Shown: positions 1 to 9,153, counted from the stretch's first letter. The stretch: DNA of 64,000 nucleotides from Blautia faecis (GCF_020554845.1 NZ_JAJCIA010000015.1:29453-93452); one strand, 5' to 3'. Notes: generated from the letters alone by a model not told the origin. Numbers and translations are program-made.

Positions 1-135
1 TGCTGATTGGGATACAGCGAAAACAAACAAATTTGCAAACAGAGCAATAGCCAATAGCCTATCTTCTGAACTGTGAGAACGAAAAATTGCCCAAGGAAAT
101 GATGGCGGCCTTTGAATAACGAGGGAGTGAGATAC

Positions 136-813
136 ATGGAACAATTATTGATTATTGAAGATGATATAGGGTTGAATCAAGGTTTAAGTAAAGCACTAAA
201 AGCAGATGACCGTCAAATTATATCCTGCCATGAGCTAAAAGCGGCAAGAGAGCAATTGCTTTGCGGTAGTGTATCCCTGATCCTGCTGGATATCAATCTA
301 CCAGATGGCAGTGGGCTTGAGCTGCTCCGGGAGGTCAAGAAAAACCTGCCCGGAGTTCCTGTTATTCTGCTGACTGCCAATGACACTGATCTGGACATCG
401 TAGACGGACTGGAGCGGGGCGCTGATGATTACATTACCAAGCCCTTTTCTCTTTCGGTTTTGCGGGCAAGGGTGAATACCCAACTGCGAAAGCAAGCGTC
501 AAACCAAAAAAATGCGCCGTTCCATATGGATCTATTTCACTTTGACTTTGAGGCTATGACCTTTTATGTGGGAGATTCAAAAGTGGAATTGAGTAAAACA
601 GAACAAAAATTACTGCGTCTGCTTGTTGAAAACCGTGGTCGAACCATGACCCGTGGAGACCTTGTCGACCGGATCTGGACAGATGGCGCAGAATATGTGG
701 ATGAAAATGCTTTGTCTGTTACGATCAAGCGTCTGAGGGATAAGCTTGGTGCACAGAAATACATTAAAACCATCTATGGAATCGGTTATAGCTGGGTGAC
801 AAAAGATGAATAA
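136..813 (+). CDS. OmpR-family response regulator of an ABC-exporter-linked two-component system
   Basis: A 225-aa DNA-binding response regulator. The N-terminal receiver domain shows the acidic pocket (IIEDD near residue 10), the phospho-acceptor Asp in LLDINLPDGSG, the LLTAND strand and the conserved Lys in DYITKPF. The C-terminal winged helix (about residues 125-225) ends in the usual YIKTIYGIGYSW segment. The ATG at 136 follows GGGAG with 8-nt spacing, better than the upstream in-frame ATG at 112. The stop overlaps the start of the kinase gene, so the two are co-translated. With the ABC genes downstream this is the arrangement of peptide-antibiotic sensing and detoxification systems (BceRS/VraDE type). 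The family is clear; the inducing compound is unknown. Confidence 0.92.
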   Translation: MEQLLIIEDDIGLNQGLSKALKADDRQIISCHELKAAREQLLCGSVSLILLDINLPDGSGLELLREVKKNLPGVPVILLTANDTDLDIVDGLERGADDYITKPFSLSVLRARVNTQLRKQASNQKNAPFHMDLFHFDFEAMTFYVGDSKVELSKTEQKLLRLLVENRGRTMTRGDLVDRIWTDGAEYVDENALSVTIKRLRDKLGAQKYIKTIYGIGYSWVTKDE

Positions 814-1705
814 AACCGGCATTGTGATCATACTGCTATGTTTTCTGGCGGCGATAGCTACTGTATTATGGGAGCGGAGAAAGGTCAGAAAAACGATGGA
901 AGAAATCGAAAGGATGCTGGACGCTGCCATGACCGGCTCCTTTTCTGAAGCCACTTTTGATGAAAGCCAGCTGTCTGCTTTGGAAACAAAGTTTGCACAC
1001 TATCTTTCCGCAGCAGAAACTTCCTCTCGAAATGTAGCACAGGAGAAGGACAGAATTAAGACCTTGATTGCGGACATCTCCCACCAGACAAAAACGCCGA
1101 TTGCAAACCTGCTGTTATACAGCGAGCTTTTGATGGAGGAAACTCTGCCTGTATCGGCGAAGGCAAATATGGAGGCACTGTACAATCAATCGGAGAAATT
1201 GCGATTTTTGATTGACTCGCTTGTAAAGCTGTCCCGGCTGGAAAACGGAATTATTTCACTATCGCCGCAGCGCTCAGCATTACAGCCACTGCTTCAAGGT
1301 ATTGCAGAACAATATGCCGCCAAGGTTTCTGAAAAAGGATTGTCTTTGCAACTGCAAGATACCGATGCTTTTGCTGTATTCGACTTCAAATGGACAGCGG
1401 AAGCACTGGCTAATATCGTAGATAATGCCATCAAATATACAGAGCATGGCACAATCAGGATTTCTGCTGTAAGCTATGAAATGTTTGCAAGGATCGATAT
1501 ATCGGATACCGGTTCGGGCATTTCGGAAAGCGAGCAAGCGAAGATATTTGCTCGCTTTTACCGCTCAAATAGTGTGCGGAAACAAGAAGGTGTAGGCATC
1601 GGCTTATACCTTGCCCGACAGATCATATCCGGCGAGGACGGTTATATCAAGGTCGCTTCCGTTCCGGGAAAAGGAAGTACGTTTTCCATATTTCTGCCGA
1701 AATAG
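806..1705 (+). CDS. Short sensor histidine kinase
   Basis: A 299-aa membrane histidine kinase. One hydrophobic segment (about residues 4-22) is followed by a charged stretch. The HisKA phospho-acceptor is the His in ADISHQTKTPIANL. The HATPase domain shows the N box IVDNAIKYT, the G1 box DTGSGI and the G2 box GVGIGLYLA. It lacks a sizeable extracellular sensor domain, as is common for kinases that work with a partner ABC permease. It overlaps the response regulator by 8 bases. It should phosphorylate the upstream regulator; the ligand cannot be inferred. Confidence 0.92.
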   Translation: MNKTGIVIILLCFLAAIATVLWERRKVRKTMEEIERMLDAAMTGSFSEATFDESQLSALETKFAHYLSAAETSSRNVAQEKDRIKTLIADISHQTKTPIANLLLYSELLMEETLPVSAKANMEALYNQSEKLRFLIDSLVKLSRLENGIISLSPQRSALQPLLQGIAEQYAAKVSEKGLSLQLQDTDAFAVFDFKWTAEALANIVDNAIKYTEHGTIRISAVSYEMFARIDISDTGSGISESEQAKIFARFYRSNSVRKQEGVGIGLYLARQIISGEDGYIKVASVPGKGSTFSIFLPK

Positions 1706-1775
1706 CATCCATTCTTTCAAAACTGTTAGATTTCATTTTCCGCTGGAAAGAATGTGGAAAGAATCCTATGCGATA

Positions 1776-1823
1776 ATCTGTATGTATCAAAGGATGATTT
1801 CTTTGCATACATACAGATTTTTT
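1776..1823 (+). terminator. Terminator or attenuator hairpin ahead of the ABC exporter
   Basis: Perfect 12-bp inverted repeat ATCTGTATGTAT / ATACATACAGAT with a further inner CAAAG/CTTTG pairing, followed directly by six T. It lies between the kinase stop (1705) and the ABC ATPase ribosome site (1827-1832). It can end the regulator transcript or act as an attenuator limiting transporter expression. Confidence 0.75.
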
Positions 1824-1840
1824 CATGGAGGTACTCGTTT

Positions 1841-2512
1841 ATGGAAGTTTTACAGGCAAAAAACCTGAGAAAAATTTATGGCTCCGGCAATAATGCGGTT
1901 CATGCGTTGGACGGAGTGGATTTAAGTGTGCAGAAAGGTGAATTTGTGGCGATTGTCGGCACATCCGGCTCCGGCAAATCCACACTGCTGCATATGCTGG
2001 GCGGGCTGGATCGCCCTACAAGCGGCACGGTCATGGTGGACGGACAGGATATTTTCTCCCTGAAGGAGGAAGCCTTGACCATCTTCCGCCGCAGAAAAAT
2101 AGGCTTTGTGTTCCAAGCATATAATCTTGTTCCGGTGCTGAATGTGTATGAAAATATCGTTCTACCCATTGAGCTGGACGGCGGCAAGGTCAACAAGGAT
2201 TTCGTACAGCAGATCGTGCAGACCCTTGGGCTGGATGAGCGTCTGGATGCCCTGCCCAATCAGCTTTCGGGCGGTCAGCAGCAGCGTGTGGCAATCGCCC
2301 GTGCGCTGGCGGCAGCACCCGCTATCATTCTGGCAGATGAACCGACAGGTAATCTGGATTCCAAAACCAGCCAGGATGTATTGAGCCTTTTGAAAGTAAC
2401 CAGTCAAAAGTTCGCCCAGACAATCGTAATGATTACCCACAACGAAGAAATTGCGCAGATGGCAGACCGCATTATCCGTATCGAAGACGGTCGGATCGTC
2501 TCCCAGAACTAA
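1841..2512 (+). CDS. ABC transporter ATP-binding protein (MacB/BceA/LolD type)
   Basis: A 223-aa ATPase. Walker A is GTSGSGKST, the Q-loop lies in VFQAYNLVPVL, the signature is LSGGQQQRVAIARAL, Walker B is AIILADEPTGNLD and the H-loop is MITHNEE. The ATG at 1841 is set by GGAGGT at 1827-1832; an in-frame ATG at 1754 lies upstream of the terminator hairpin and has no good ribosome site. It partners with the FtsX-type permease immediately downstream, and the pair is probably an exporter or mechanotransmission complex for membrane-active peptides. Confidence 0.93.
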   Translation: MEVLQAKNLRKIYGSGNNAVHALDGVDLSVQKGEFVAIVGTSGSGKSTLLHMLGGLDRPTSGTVMVDGQDIFSLKEEALTIFRRRKIGFVFQAYNLVPVLNVYENIVLPIELDGGKVNKDFVQQIVQTLGLDERLDALPNQLSGGQQQRVAIARALAAAPAIILADEPTGNLDSKTSQDVLSLLKVTSQKFAQTIVMITHNEEIAQMADRIIRIEDGRIVSQN

Positions 2513-2527
2513 CGGGAGGTGGCTACG

Positions 2528-5173
2528 ATGAATGTCAAAAACAGAAAATGTATTCGAAAGCTCAGCTTAAAATCCCTTTATACGAACCGCCGCCGCAATC
2601 TGATCGCCATTTTTGCCATTGCGCTGACAACGATGCTATTTACGTCCATGTTCACCATTGTCTTGTCGTTGAACGCCAGTTATGAAACCTACCAGTTTCG
2701 GCAGGTAGGTGGCTATGCACACGGTACCTTTAAAGATGTTTCCCCCGAGCAGGCGGAACGTATCGCTGCCCACCCAAAGGTGAAGGCTGCGGGGGCACGG
2801 AAGGTGATCGGCATCACTGTGGATGGTGTCTTTTCCAAAACGCCTGCAGAGATCAGCTACATGGATGCCAACTGCACCAAATGGAGCTATGCCACCCCTA
2901 CTACCGGGCGGATGCCCGAAAGCGGCAAAGAAGTAGCCATGGATACGGCAGCGTTGCAGCTGCTTGGCGTAACGCCGGAGCTGGGCGCCGAGGTCACGGT
3001 TTCCTATTCCATCACGGACAAGGATCAAACCGCCTTTACTGTAACAGATACCTTTACGCTGGTGGGCTATTGGGACTATGATGAACTAATGCCTGTTCAT
3101 TACATCAACATCAGCCGTGATTACGCAGATGACATCGAAGCGCAGGCAGTGAAAACAGGGTTACAGCCTTTCCGCACCGATTTGAATGTCATGCTGGCCT
3201 CCAGCACAAATATTCAAGGGCAGATGGAGCAGGTGGATACCGATCTTGGCTACACATGGGACAGCTATACCGATCCCAACAGCGTCCGGATCGGCGTCAA
3301 CTGGGGATATACCTCATCCCAGCTGGAGTCACAGCTCGATCCAGAGCTGATGATCGCCATAGCAGCTTTTTTGCTGCTGGTGATTTTCACGGGGTATCTT
3401 ATCATCTATAACATTTTTCAGATCTCTGTTGCAGGGGATATCCGGTTTTACGGACTTCTGAAAACCATTGGCACAACGCCCCGGCAGCTCAAACGTATCA
3501 TTCGCCAGCAGGCACTTCTACTTTGTCTGATCGGCATTCCGGCAGGACTGTTGCTGGGCTACGGCATCGGCGCTGTTCTGGTACCTGTTGTCTTGCGCTC
3601 CACCCAGTTGGATGCAGGCATCACCACCATCAGCACTTCGTCTGTGATCTTCCTTGGTTCCATGCTGTTTGCCCTGTTGACGGTGCTTTTGTCCTGTTCC
3701 AAGCCCGGAAAAATGGCAGCCAGGGTCTCTCCGGTAGAGGCTACCAAATATACGGATGCAATGCAGACTAAGAAAAAACAGCGCAGCACCCGGGGAGCCA
3801 AGCTCCATCAGATGGCCTTTGCCAATCTGGGACGAAACAAGAAAAAGACGGTGCTGGTGGTGGTGTCTCTGGCACTGTCGGTGACACTGTTCAATGCGCT
3901 GTGTGCCTTTGTGGGAGGCTTCAGCATGGAGAAGTATGTATCCTTCATGACCTGCGCCGATTTTATCGTCAGCACGCCCGACTATTTCCGTTACAACCCG
4001 GCAGATGAATTCATCACGCCAGAACAAATCGAAGAGATCGCAGCAAACACAAAGGCCAATCTTTCCGGCACGGGATATGCTGTGCGAAAACCCGCATACC
4101 TGTGGATGACGGAGGATGCTCTGCGGCAGGACTATGCAAGGTACGAAAGTGCTGAGCAGTTGGACAGCCATATGAGCCGTCTGGAGCACCGGGGCAATAT
4201 GGTGATGGGAGATACCAGAATCGAGGCTCTGGATAACAGTCTGTTTGACAAGCTGCAAGTGCTCGACGGAGATATTTCTCCTATGCTGGAGCCAAACAAT
4301 AACGCTATTGCCATTGCGGTTTCTTTGGATGATTACGGCAATCTGCTCAATCCTGAATACTACCCCAAGGTGGGAGACACGATTACCGCTACCTATGCGG
4401 ATGATGTGAAATATATCGACAGCCGCACCGGGGAACTCCGCACCGAAGATACACCGGAGGAGTACTTTCAGGCAAAATTGTATGGAGCCAGAGATGTAGA
4501 GTACACGGTCTGCGCCTTGGTAGAACTTCCGAATTCCATGAGTTATCGTTATGGTGGTATTGGATATGACGCAGTTTTGTCTGTGGACACCGCACAGAGG
4601 GACAGCGGTGGTGCAGCCATTCCGATGCTCTACCTGTTCGACACAGCGGACGAAGTTGACGAGGCCGAAGCAGAGCAATATCTATCGAAGCTCACTGCCG
4701 GTGAGTTTTCGCCCTTGATGTATGAAAGCAAAGCCACGGCTCGCTCTGAATTTGCTCAGTTCCGGCAGATGTTCCTTCTGATAGGTGGTATCCTCTGTGC
4801 TATCATTGGGCTGGTGGGACTCTTAAATTTCTTCAACGCCATGATGACCGGTATTCTTTCCCGCCGCCGTGAATTTGCTGTGCTTCAGGCTGTAGGAATG
4901 ACGAACCGGCAGCTCAAAACCATGCTGATCTACGAGGGGTTGTTTTACGCAATGTCTTCTGTAGCGGCGGCCTTTATTTTGTCGCTGGCGGTGGGACCTC
5001 TTGCGGGAAAAATGCTGGGCAGTATGTTCTGGTTCTTTGAGTATCGATTCACCATTCTGCCTGTCCTGCTGACAATTCCGGTATTTCTTCTGCTGGGGTG
5101 GCTGATTCCTTGCATGATGTATGACAACGCAGCGAAATGCAGTGTTGTAGAGCAATTAAGGGATGCTCAATAA
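2528..5173 (+). CDS. FtsX-type ABC transporter permease, 881 aa
   Basis: A large permease with an N-terminal membrane anchor (IAIFAIALTTMLFTSMF), a long extracytoplasmic region, a first FtsX three-helix block (about residues 270-405), a second anchor (about 440-465), a second extracytoplasmic domain (about 475-735) and a final FtsX block ending near residue 860. This is the MacB/BceB-like double layout. The ATG at 2528 has GGGAGG at 8-nt spacing; a GTG at 2519 overlaps that site. It begins 15 bases after the ATPase stop. Bases 1-5170 look visibly richer in G+C than the following genes, which could mean acquired DNA, but I did not measure this. Confidence 0.9.
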   Translation: MNVKNRKCIRKLSLKSLYTNRRRNLIAIFAIALTTMLFTSMFTIVLSLNASYETYQFRQVGGYAHGTFKDVSPEQAERIAAHPKVKAAGARKVIGITVDGVFSKTPAEISYMDANCTKWSYATPTTGRMPESGKEVAMDTAALQLLGVTPELGAEVTVSYSITDKDQTAFTVTDTFTLVGYWDYDELMPVHYINISRDYADDIEAQAVKTGLQPFRTDLNVMLASSTNIQGQMEQVDTDLGYTWDSYTDPNSVRIGVNWGYTSSQLESQLDPELMIAIAAFLLLVIFTGYLIIYNIFQISVAGDIRFYGLLKTIGTTPRQLKRIIRQQALLLCLIGIPAGLLLGYGIGAVLVPVVLRSTQLDAGITTISTSSVIFLGSMLFALLTVLLSCSKPGKMAARVSPVEATKYTDAMQTKKKQRSTRGAKLHQMAFANLGRNKKKTVLVVVSLALSVTLFNALCAFVGGFSMEKYVSFMTCADFIVSTPDYFRYNPADEFITPEQIEEIAANTKANLSGTGYAVRKPAYLWMTEDALRQDYARYESAEQLDSHMSRLEHRGNMVMGDTRIEALDNSLFDKLQVLDGDISPMLEPNNNAIAIAVSLDDYGNLLNPEYYPKVGDTITATYADDVKYIDSRTGELRTEDTPEEYFQAKLYGARDVEYTVCALVELPNSMSYRYGGIGYDAVLSVDTAQRDSGGAAIPMLYLFDTADEVDEAEAEQYLSKLTAGEFSPLMYESKATARSEFAQFRQMFLLIGGILCAIIGLVGLLNFFNAMMTGILSRRREFAVLQAVGMTNRQLKTMLIYEGLFYAMSSVAAAFILSLAVGPLAGKMLGSMFWFFEYRFTILPVLLTIPVFLLLGWLIPCMMYDNAAKCSVVEQLRDAQ

Positions 5174-5180
5174 CTGTTAA

Positions 5181-5224
5181 GCAAAAAACGGCCCTCTGCC
5201 AATGAAAAGGCAGAGGGCTGAAAA
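5181..5224 (-). terminator. Intrinsic terminator between converging genes
   Basis: Perfect 10-bp arms GCCCTCTGCC / GGCAGAGGGC (5191-5218). On the minus strand it is followed by CGTTTTTTG, so it best serves the adenine deaminase gene; on the plus strand it has only a weak T tract after the permease gene. Confidence 0.8.
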
Positions 5225-5325
5225 TCTACGGGTTTATATTCCGTCACAGTTCTTAAATAGGTTTCGGGGTTTCGTTCAAAACAAGACAACCGTCTCGTGT
5301 ATTGCACTCCCGCAATCCTGGTATC

Positions 5326-7023
5326 TTATAAAAACTTCCACGCTTCCACATCAAAAACGCCTCTCGGTGTAATTCGGATCTGCGGAATAACCGGCAAAGC
5401 CATAAAGGACAGCGTAATAAACGGATCATGACCGTCTTTCACACCCATTTCATGAGCTTTATGGATCATTCGCCCAAGAGTCTCATTGTCTTTCTCAAAA
5501 CCATTATCACTCATCAGTCCCATTACAGGAAGGGCAAGAGTGTCAAATACTTTATGATTCTCTACGATCGTATAGCCTCCCTGAGTACGCATCAGTTCCC
5601 GCACAGCAAGCTCCATGTCCTCATCATTATCTCCGATCACAATAATATTGTGGGAATCATGGGATACACTGGACGCAATTGCTCCACCACGGATACCAAA
5701 ACCTCCGATCACGCCACAGCCGATTTTACCCGTCATCTTATGACGTTCTACAACTGCAATCTTCTGATAATCGTCATCGGACTGGAATTTGCAGGGACCA
5801 TCCCCTGCTTTCAGAGTTCCCTTTCTGGTAGTAATCTGTCCTTCTTCTGCCAGAATCACCGGAAAGATTCCATCTGCAGACTCCAGCTGAAATGCCTCTC
5901 TGGAAAATTCAGCCACATGCACTGTATTTTTCAATTCAGGGGCACACGGCTTTATAACAATCTTTGCATTTTTATCTACCAATTGCCCTTTAAAGTACAC
6001 ATCTTCTATGGTCACACTGACAAGATCCGAAAGAACCAAAAGATCTGCCTGTCTGCCGGGTGCCACTGCCCCCTTGTCTTTCAGTCCATAACAATTAGCT
6101 GCATTGATGGTTGCCATCTTAATAGCGGACACCGGATTCATGCCAAGGCGGATAGCTTTTCGCACGTTATGGTCAATATGCCCTTCCCGCTGGATATCCT
6201 CAATATGCTTGTCATCTGTGCAGAAGCAGAATCCGTCACCATTCATGTGTCTCTGTACCAGACCGCCCACAAGTGCCTCAAGATTTCGGGCAGCGCTGCC
6301 TTCCCTTACAAGAATGGTAAGACCGTTCCGCCGTTCTCGCATGGCATAATCAAAGAAGCTGCACTCATGGTCTGTAGCAATCCCTGCCATAGCATATGCC
6401 TGAAGATCTCCCTCTTCCAGAAACGGAGCGTGGCCATCACGGATTCTGCCCTCAAACAGTTCTAGCTTGTCATGCATGCTTTTCTCGCCCTGTACCACAG
6501 AAATGCTGTCCATTACTTCTCCAAGTCCAAGAATCCGGCTGTTATGAAGGTAAGGAACCATATCTTCAGCAGTAAGAGTGCATCCATTATCATCAATGGC
6601 AGTAGCAGGAACACAGGATGGCATCATCACATATACATTTGCTTTCACATCTTCGGTTTGATCCAGAATATAATCAATTCCTGCCAAACCGGACACATTG
6701 GCTGATTCATGGGGATCCACGATAAAAGTAGTGGTTCCGTGCCTGGAGGCAGCTGTTACCAGTTCAGCCGGTGTAACCAGTGTAGATTCCAGATGAAGAT
6801 GGCTGTCAATAAATCCCGGACATACATATCTGCCGGCCAGATCACGTTCTTCTTTCCCATGGAAGCTTCCAATTCCTGCTATAATCCCATCCTGTATGGC
6901 AATGTCTCCGCGGATGATCTCTTCCGTAAAAACATTCACAATCCTCGCATCCTTCAATACCAGGTCTGCCTTTTCCAAACCTCTTGCAATTCTGGAATAC
7001 TGCTGATATTTTTCCAAATTCAT
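5326..7023 (-). CDS. ade: Adenine deaminase
   Basis: A 565-aa amidohydrolase that converts adenine to hypoxanthine and ammonia in purine salvage. The metal-binding strand reads CPGFIDSHLHLEST, further family segments are TTTFIVDPHE and FCTDDKHIEDI, and the adenine deaminase C-terminal domain occupies roughly the last 170 residues (SVSHDSHNIIVIGDNDEDM). Length fits the family. The start at 7023 is chosen because AAAGGAGG lies just upstream; the reading frame continues upstream to an ATG at 7149 but that part has no ribosome site and is AT-rich leader. It stands alone between terminators. Confidence 0.93.
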   Translation of the reverse strand: MNLEKYQQYSRIARGLEKADLVLKDARIVNVFTEEIIRGDIAIQDGIIAGIGSFHGKEERDLAGRYVCPGFIDSHLHLESTLVTPAELVTAASRHGTTTFIVDPHESANVSGLAGIDYILDQTEDVKANVYVMMPSCVPATAIDDNGCTLTAEDMVPYLHNSRILGLGEVMDSISVVQGEKSMHDKLELFEGRIRDGHAPFLEEGDLQAYAMAGIATDHECSFFDYAMRERRNGLTILVREGSAARNLEALVGGLVQRHMNGDGFCFCTDDKHIEDIQREGHIDHNVRKAIRLGMNPVSAIKMATINAANCYGLKDKGAVAPGRQADLLVLSDLVSVTIEDVYFKGQLVDKNAKIVIKPCAPELKNTVHVAEFSREAFQLESADGIFPVILAEEGQITTRKGTLKAGDGPCKFQSDDDYQKIAVVERHKMTGKIGCGVIGGFGIRGGAIASSVSHDSHNIIVIGDNDEDMELAVRELMRTQGGYTIVENHKVFDTLALPVMGLMSDNGFEKDNETLGRMIHKAHEMGVKDGHDPFITLSFMALPVIPQIRITPRGVFDVEAWKFL

Positions 7024-7146
7024 ATATATCCTCCTTTCATTTATCAAATAATATTTATTGTACGAAAAAATATTTTGATTATTATTTATGATAGTAACAC
7101 TTGTACAGTGAAATTTCAATGTAAATTTCAAAACATCCAGAAAAGA

Positions 7147-7195
7147 CAAAAAAACACCAGAGATGATTTTTACTTTTAAATCACCTCCGGTGTTT
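7147..7195 (-). terminator. Intrinsic terminator of the sigma-like gene
   Basis: On the minus strand, AACACCGGAGGTGATTT pairs with AATCATCTCTGGTGTT (with G-T pairs) and is followed by seven T. It lies about 80 bases downstream of the gene at 7277-8035. Confidence 0.8.
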
Positions 7196-7276
7196 CCATC
7201 AATTCTAAAGCATTCTTTTCATTTCCGACAGGATAGCCTTATCTCCATAATTTTCCCGGAATTTCACTTGCCATAA

Positions 7277-8035
7277 TTATTTATCGTCTCCTGTAAGACG
7301 CAGAATATCCCGGATCTCATCCACATTCATATCGAGAATAACCGCCAGCTCATCAATGGTAAAACGGTTCTCCCCGTCATCGTCCGTCAGATCCTTCACT
7401 GCCGATTCCAGTTTCTCCACCTTCGTTACCAGACAATCATCCTGGAATTTCTGCTGTGTCTGCTCCTCAATGGCAGCGATGATTCCCTTGCGAAGCTGAA
7501 GACGTAGCCAAGCATCATCTTTACGTTCTGTCTCCGGGTCGGAAAGAGCCGTAAGCAGCACCACATTCGCCTCCTGAATCAGATCTGCAAGTTGAATCTC
7601 TGTACAGTTCATATCAGCGGCCATATTTGCCGCTACCGGCAGATAAATGCTGGTAAGAGCTGCCTCTGCAATGGCATCCCCATCTGCCAGATTCTCAAAC
7701 AATGTGTGAAGCATCTCCGGACTCACTTCCTTACCGTTGCTTACCTCTGCCAGGTAATCCTTCAGATATGCTTCTTCCTCTGAAGTAAGCGGGGTGCTGG
7801 TTCCTTTTGACTCCGGCTCCGTCTCGCCCACTTCCTCTGTCTCCACCGGGGCAGTGTCTCCCTCTATCATAATTCCCTGCAGTTTCAGATACTGCAGTAC
7901 CTTTAACATCTGACTGGTCTCGAGATCAGTACCTGCAAAATGCTCCCGGATCTGCTCATGTGTCAGCATATTCCTATTCTGCTTTCCAAGCTCACAAATC
8001 TCTCTTAATTTCTCCTGAAACTGAACAACGTCCAT
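7277..8035 (-). CDS. Protein resembling N-terminal sigma-70 regions
   Basis: A 252-aa acidic protein. Residues 1-55 look like sigma-70 region 1.1 (LTHEQIREHFAGTDLETSQM, then VLQYLKLQGI). The segment from about residue 85 (LTSEEEAYLKDYLAEV) recalls the start of region 1.2, and later helices (IQLADLIQEANVVLLTAL) resemble the region 2 motif DLIQEGNIGLL. I see no convincing region 4 promoter-recognition helix-turn-helix, although the final 40 residues (RFTIDELAVILDMNVDEIRDILR) could be a short one. It may be a divergent sigma factor or an RNA polymerase-interacting relative. Single gene with its own terminator; role unknown. Confidence 0.6.
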   Translation of the reverse strand: MDVVQFQEKLREICELGKQNRNMLTHEQIREHFAGTDLETSQMLKVLQYLKLQGIMIEGDTAPVETEEVGETEPESKGTSTPLTSEEEAYLKDYLAEVSNGKEVSPEMLHTLFENLADGDAIAEAALTSIYLPVAANMAADMNCTEIQLADLIQEANVVLLTALSDPETERKDDAWLRLQLRKGIIAAIEEQTQQKFQDDCLVTKVEKLESAVKDLTDDDGENRFTIDELAVILDMNVDEIRDILRLTGDDK

Positions 8036-8098
8036 ATTATTCCTCCATGCTTCTTCGTTGTGTAAACTATAACAAATCCGTCCTGTAAAATCAAGGCA

Positions 8099-8266
8099 TT
8101 ACTGTTCACTCCGTTCACAGTAACGCGCTTCGCGATGCACAGAAAGACGAACCTTCTTGTGACAAGCACAAGAAGTAGCGTTTGCTGCGCAAACTTAACT
8201 CTCGGGTTTTCTGTGAACTTTGTTCACAAAAAACACCTCACGGAACGTTACCAGTGAACAGCAACA
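8099..8266. repeat. Dispersed repeat, family B (copy 1)
   Basis: An ORF-free 170-base stretch with internal inverted repeats (TGTTCACT...GTTCACAGTAAC; CTTCTTGTG...CACAAGAAG). Its right part, read on the minus strand, matches bases 63926-63995 almost exactly. A weaker relative is at 49728-49790. Confidence 0.75.
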
Positions 8267-8274
8267 AACAAATT

Positions 8275-8327
8275 AAAAAAATGACCCAGATCTAATTTTC
8301 ATCTCGAAAATCCGATCCAGATCATTC
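8275..8327 (-). terminator. Terminator of the tRNA operon
   Basis: On the minus strand AATGATCTGGATC pairs with GATCTGGGTCATT (some G-T pairs), followed by a run of seven T, 10 bases after the last tRNA. Confidence 0.75.
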
Positions 8328-8336
8328 CTCATTTCC

Positions 8337-8417
8337 TGCGGATGACAGGACTTGAACCTGCACGTCGTAAACACCAGAACCTAAATCTGGCGCGTCTGCC
8401 AATTCCGCCACATCCGC
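8337..8417 (-). tRNA. tRNA-Leu (UAG)
   Basis: Cloverleaf with acceptor GCGGATG/CATCCGC, discriminator A, anticodon stem CCAGA/TCTGG with loop TTTAGGT (anticodon TAG), and T-arm GTTCAAGTC. It has a class II variable arm. No CCA is encoded. Last gene of the cluster. Confidence 0.95.
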
Positions 8418-8479
8418 ATATATATTATTTAAAAAACCGGAATGCCCTAATCATAAGGCTTCCGGTTCTCATTCGCAAG

Positions 8480-8552
8480 TGAAGCATCGGGGATTCGAAC
8501 CCCGGACAACTTGATTAAAAGTCAAGTGCTCTACCAACTGAGCTAATGCTCC
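8480..8552 (-). tRNA. tRNA-Lys (UUU)
   Basis: Acceptor GGAGCAT/ATGCTTC, anticodon stem CTTGA/TCAAG with loop CTTTTAA (anticodon TTT), T-loop GTTCGAATC, discriminator A. Confidence 0.96.
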
Positions 8553-8560
8553 ATATAGGA

Positions 8561-8632
8561 CTGGGCTAGCTGGATTCGAACCAGCGAATGCAGCAGTCAA
8601 AGTGCTGTGCCTTACCGCTTGGCGATAGCCCA
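8561..8632 (-). tRNA. tRNA-Gln (UUG)
   Basis: Acceptor TGGGCTA/TAGCCCA, anticodon stem CAGCA/TGCTG with loop CTTTGAC (anticodon TTG), T-loop GTTCGAATC. Confidence 0.96.
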
Positions 8633-8641
8633 AAGGCAAAG

Positions 8642-8716
8642 GGTGGATACAGGGATTCGAACCCTGGGCCTCCAGAGCCACAATCTGGCGCGCTAACCAA
8701 CTGCGCTATACCCACC
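8642..8716 (-). tRNA. tRNA-His (GUG)
   Basis: Anticodon stem CCAGA/TCTGG with loop TTGTGGC (anticodon GTG). The encoded extra 5' G (8716) faces C73, the hallmark of tRNA-His. Confidence 0.96.
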
Positions 8717-8720
8717 ACAG

Positions 8721-8794
<74 letters not shown>

Positions 8795-8814
8795 ATATCT
8801 CTCTTCATCAGAGA

Positions 8815-8885
8815 AGCGGGTGATGGGAATCGAACCCACGTATCTAGCTTGGAAGGCTAGTGTTCTACCATTGAACTACACCCGC
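8815..8885 (-). tRNA. tRNA-Gly (UCC)
   Basis: Acceptor GCGGGTG/CACCCGC, anticodon stem CTAGC/GCTAG with loop CTTCCAA (anticodon TCC), T-loop GTTCGATTC. Confidence 0.96.
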
Positions 8886-8918
8886 ATTTACGCTGAAACG
8901 GTAATGTTGTTACAGCAG

Positions 8919-8993
8919 TCGGGGTGACAAGATTCGAACTTGCGGCCTCCTGGTCCCAAACCAGGCGCTCTAGCCAAACTGAGCCACACCCCG
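8919..8993 (-). tRNA. tRNA-Pro (UGG)
   Basis: Acceptor CGGGGTG/CACCCCG, anticodon stem CCTGG/CCAGG with loop TTTGGGA (anticodon TGG), discriminator A. First gene of the operon. Confidence 0.96.
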
Positions 8994-9074
8994 ATGTCTT
9001 ACAACATCATTTCTATGAAGTTGTCGTTCCTTGTGCTCTCAAGAATTTCTTTTCTCTCGCTCAAGGCAAGAGTT

Positions 9075-9103
9075 ATTATATTATATGGTCTCCCATTTGT
9101 CAA
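9075..9103 (-). promoter_or_regulatory. Consensus promoter of the tRNA operon
   Basis: On the minus strand TTGACA (9098-9103), a 17-base spacer and TATAAT (9075-9080): an exact housekeeping-sigma promoter about 80 bases upstream of tRNA-Pro, as expected for strongly expressed stable RNA. Confidence 0.85.
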
Positions 9104-9153
9104 CACCTTTTTTATAAATTTTTATATTTTTTTCGAAAAAAGATGTAATTCCC

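Noticed and set aside
3518..4678. A 386-codon minus-strand frame inside the ABC permease gene
   Set aside because: It is a shadow frame, with His/Cys-rich biased composition, opposite a clear permease.
5428..6465. A 345-codon plus-strand frame across the adenine deaminase gene
   Set aside because: Shadow of a well supported amidohydrolase.
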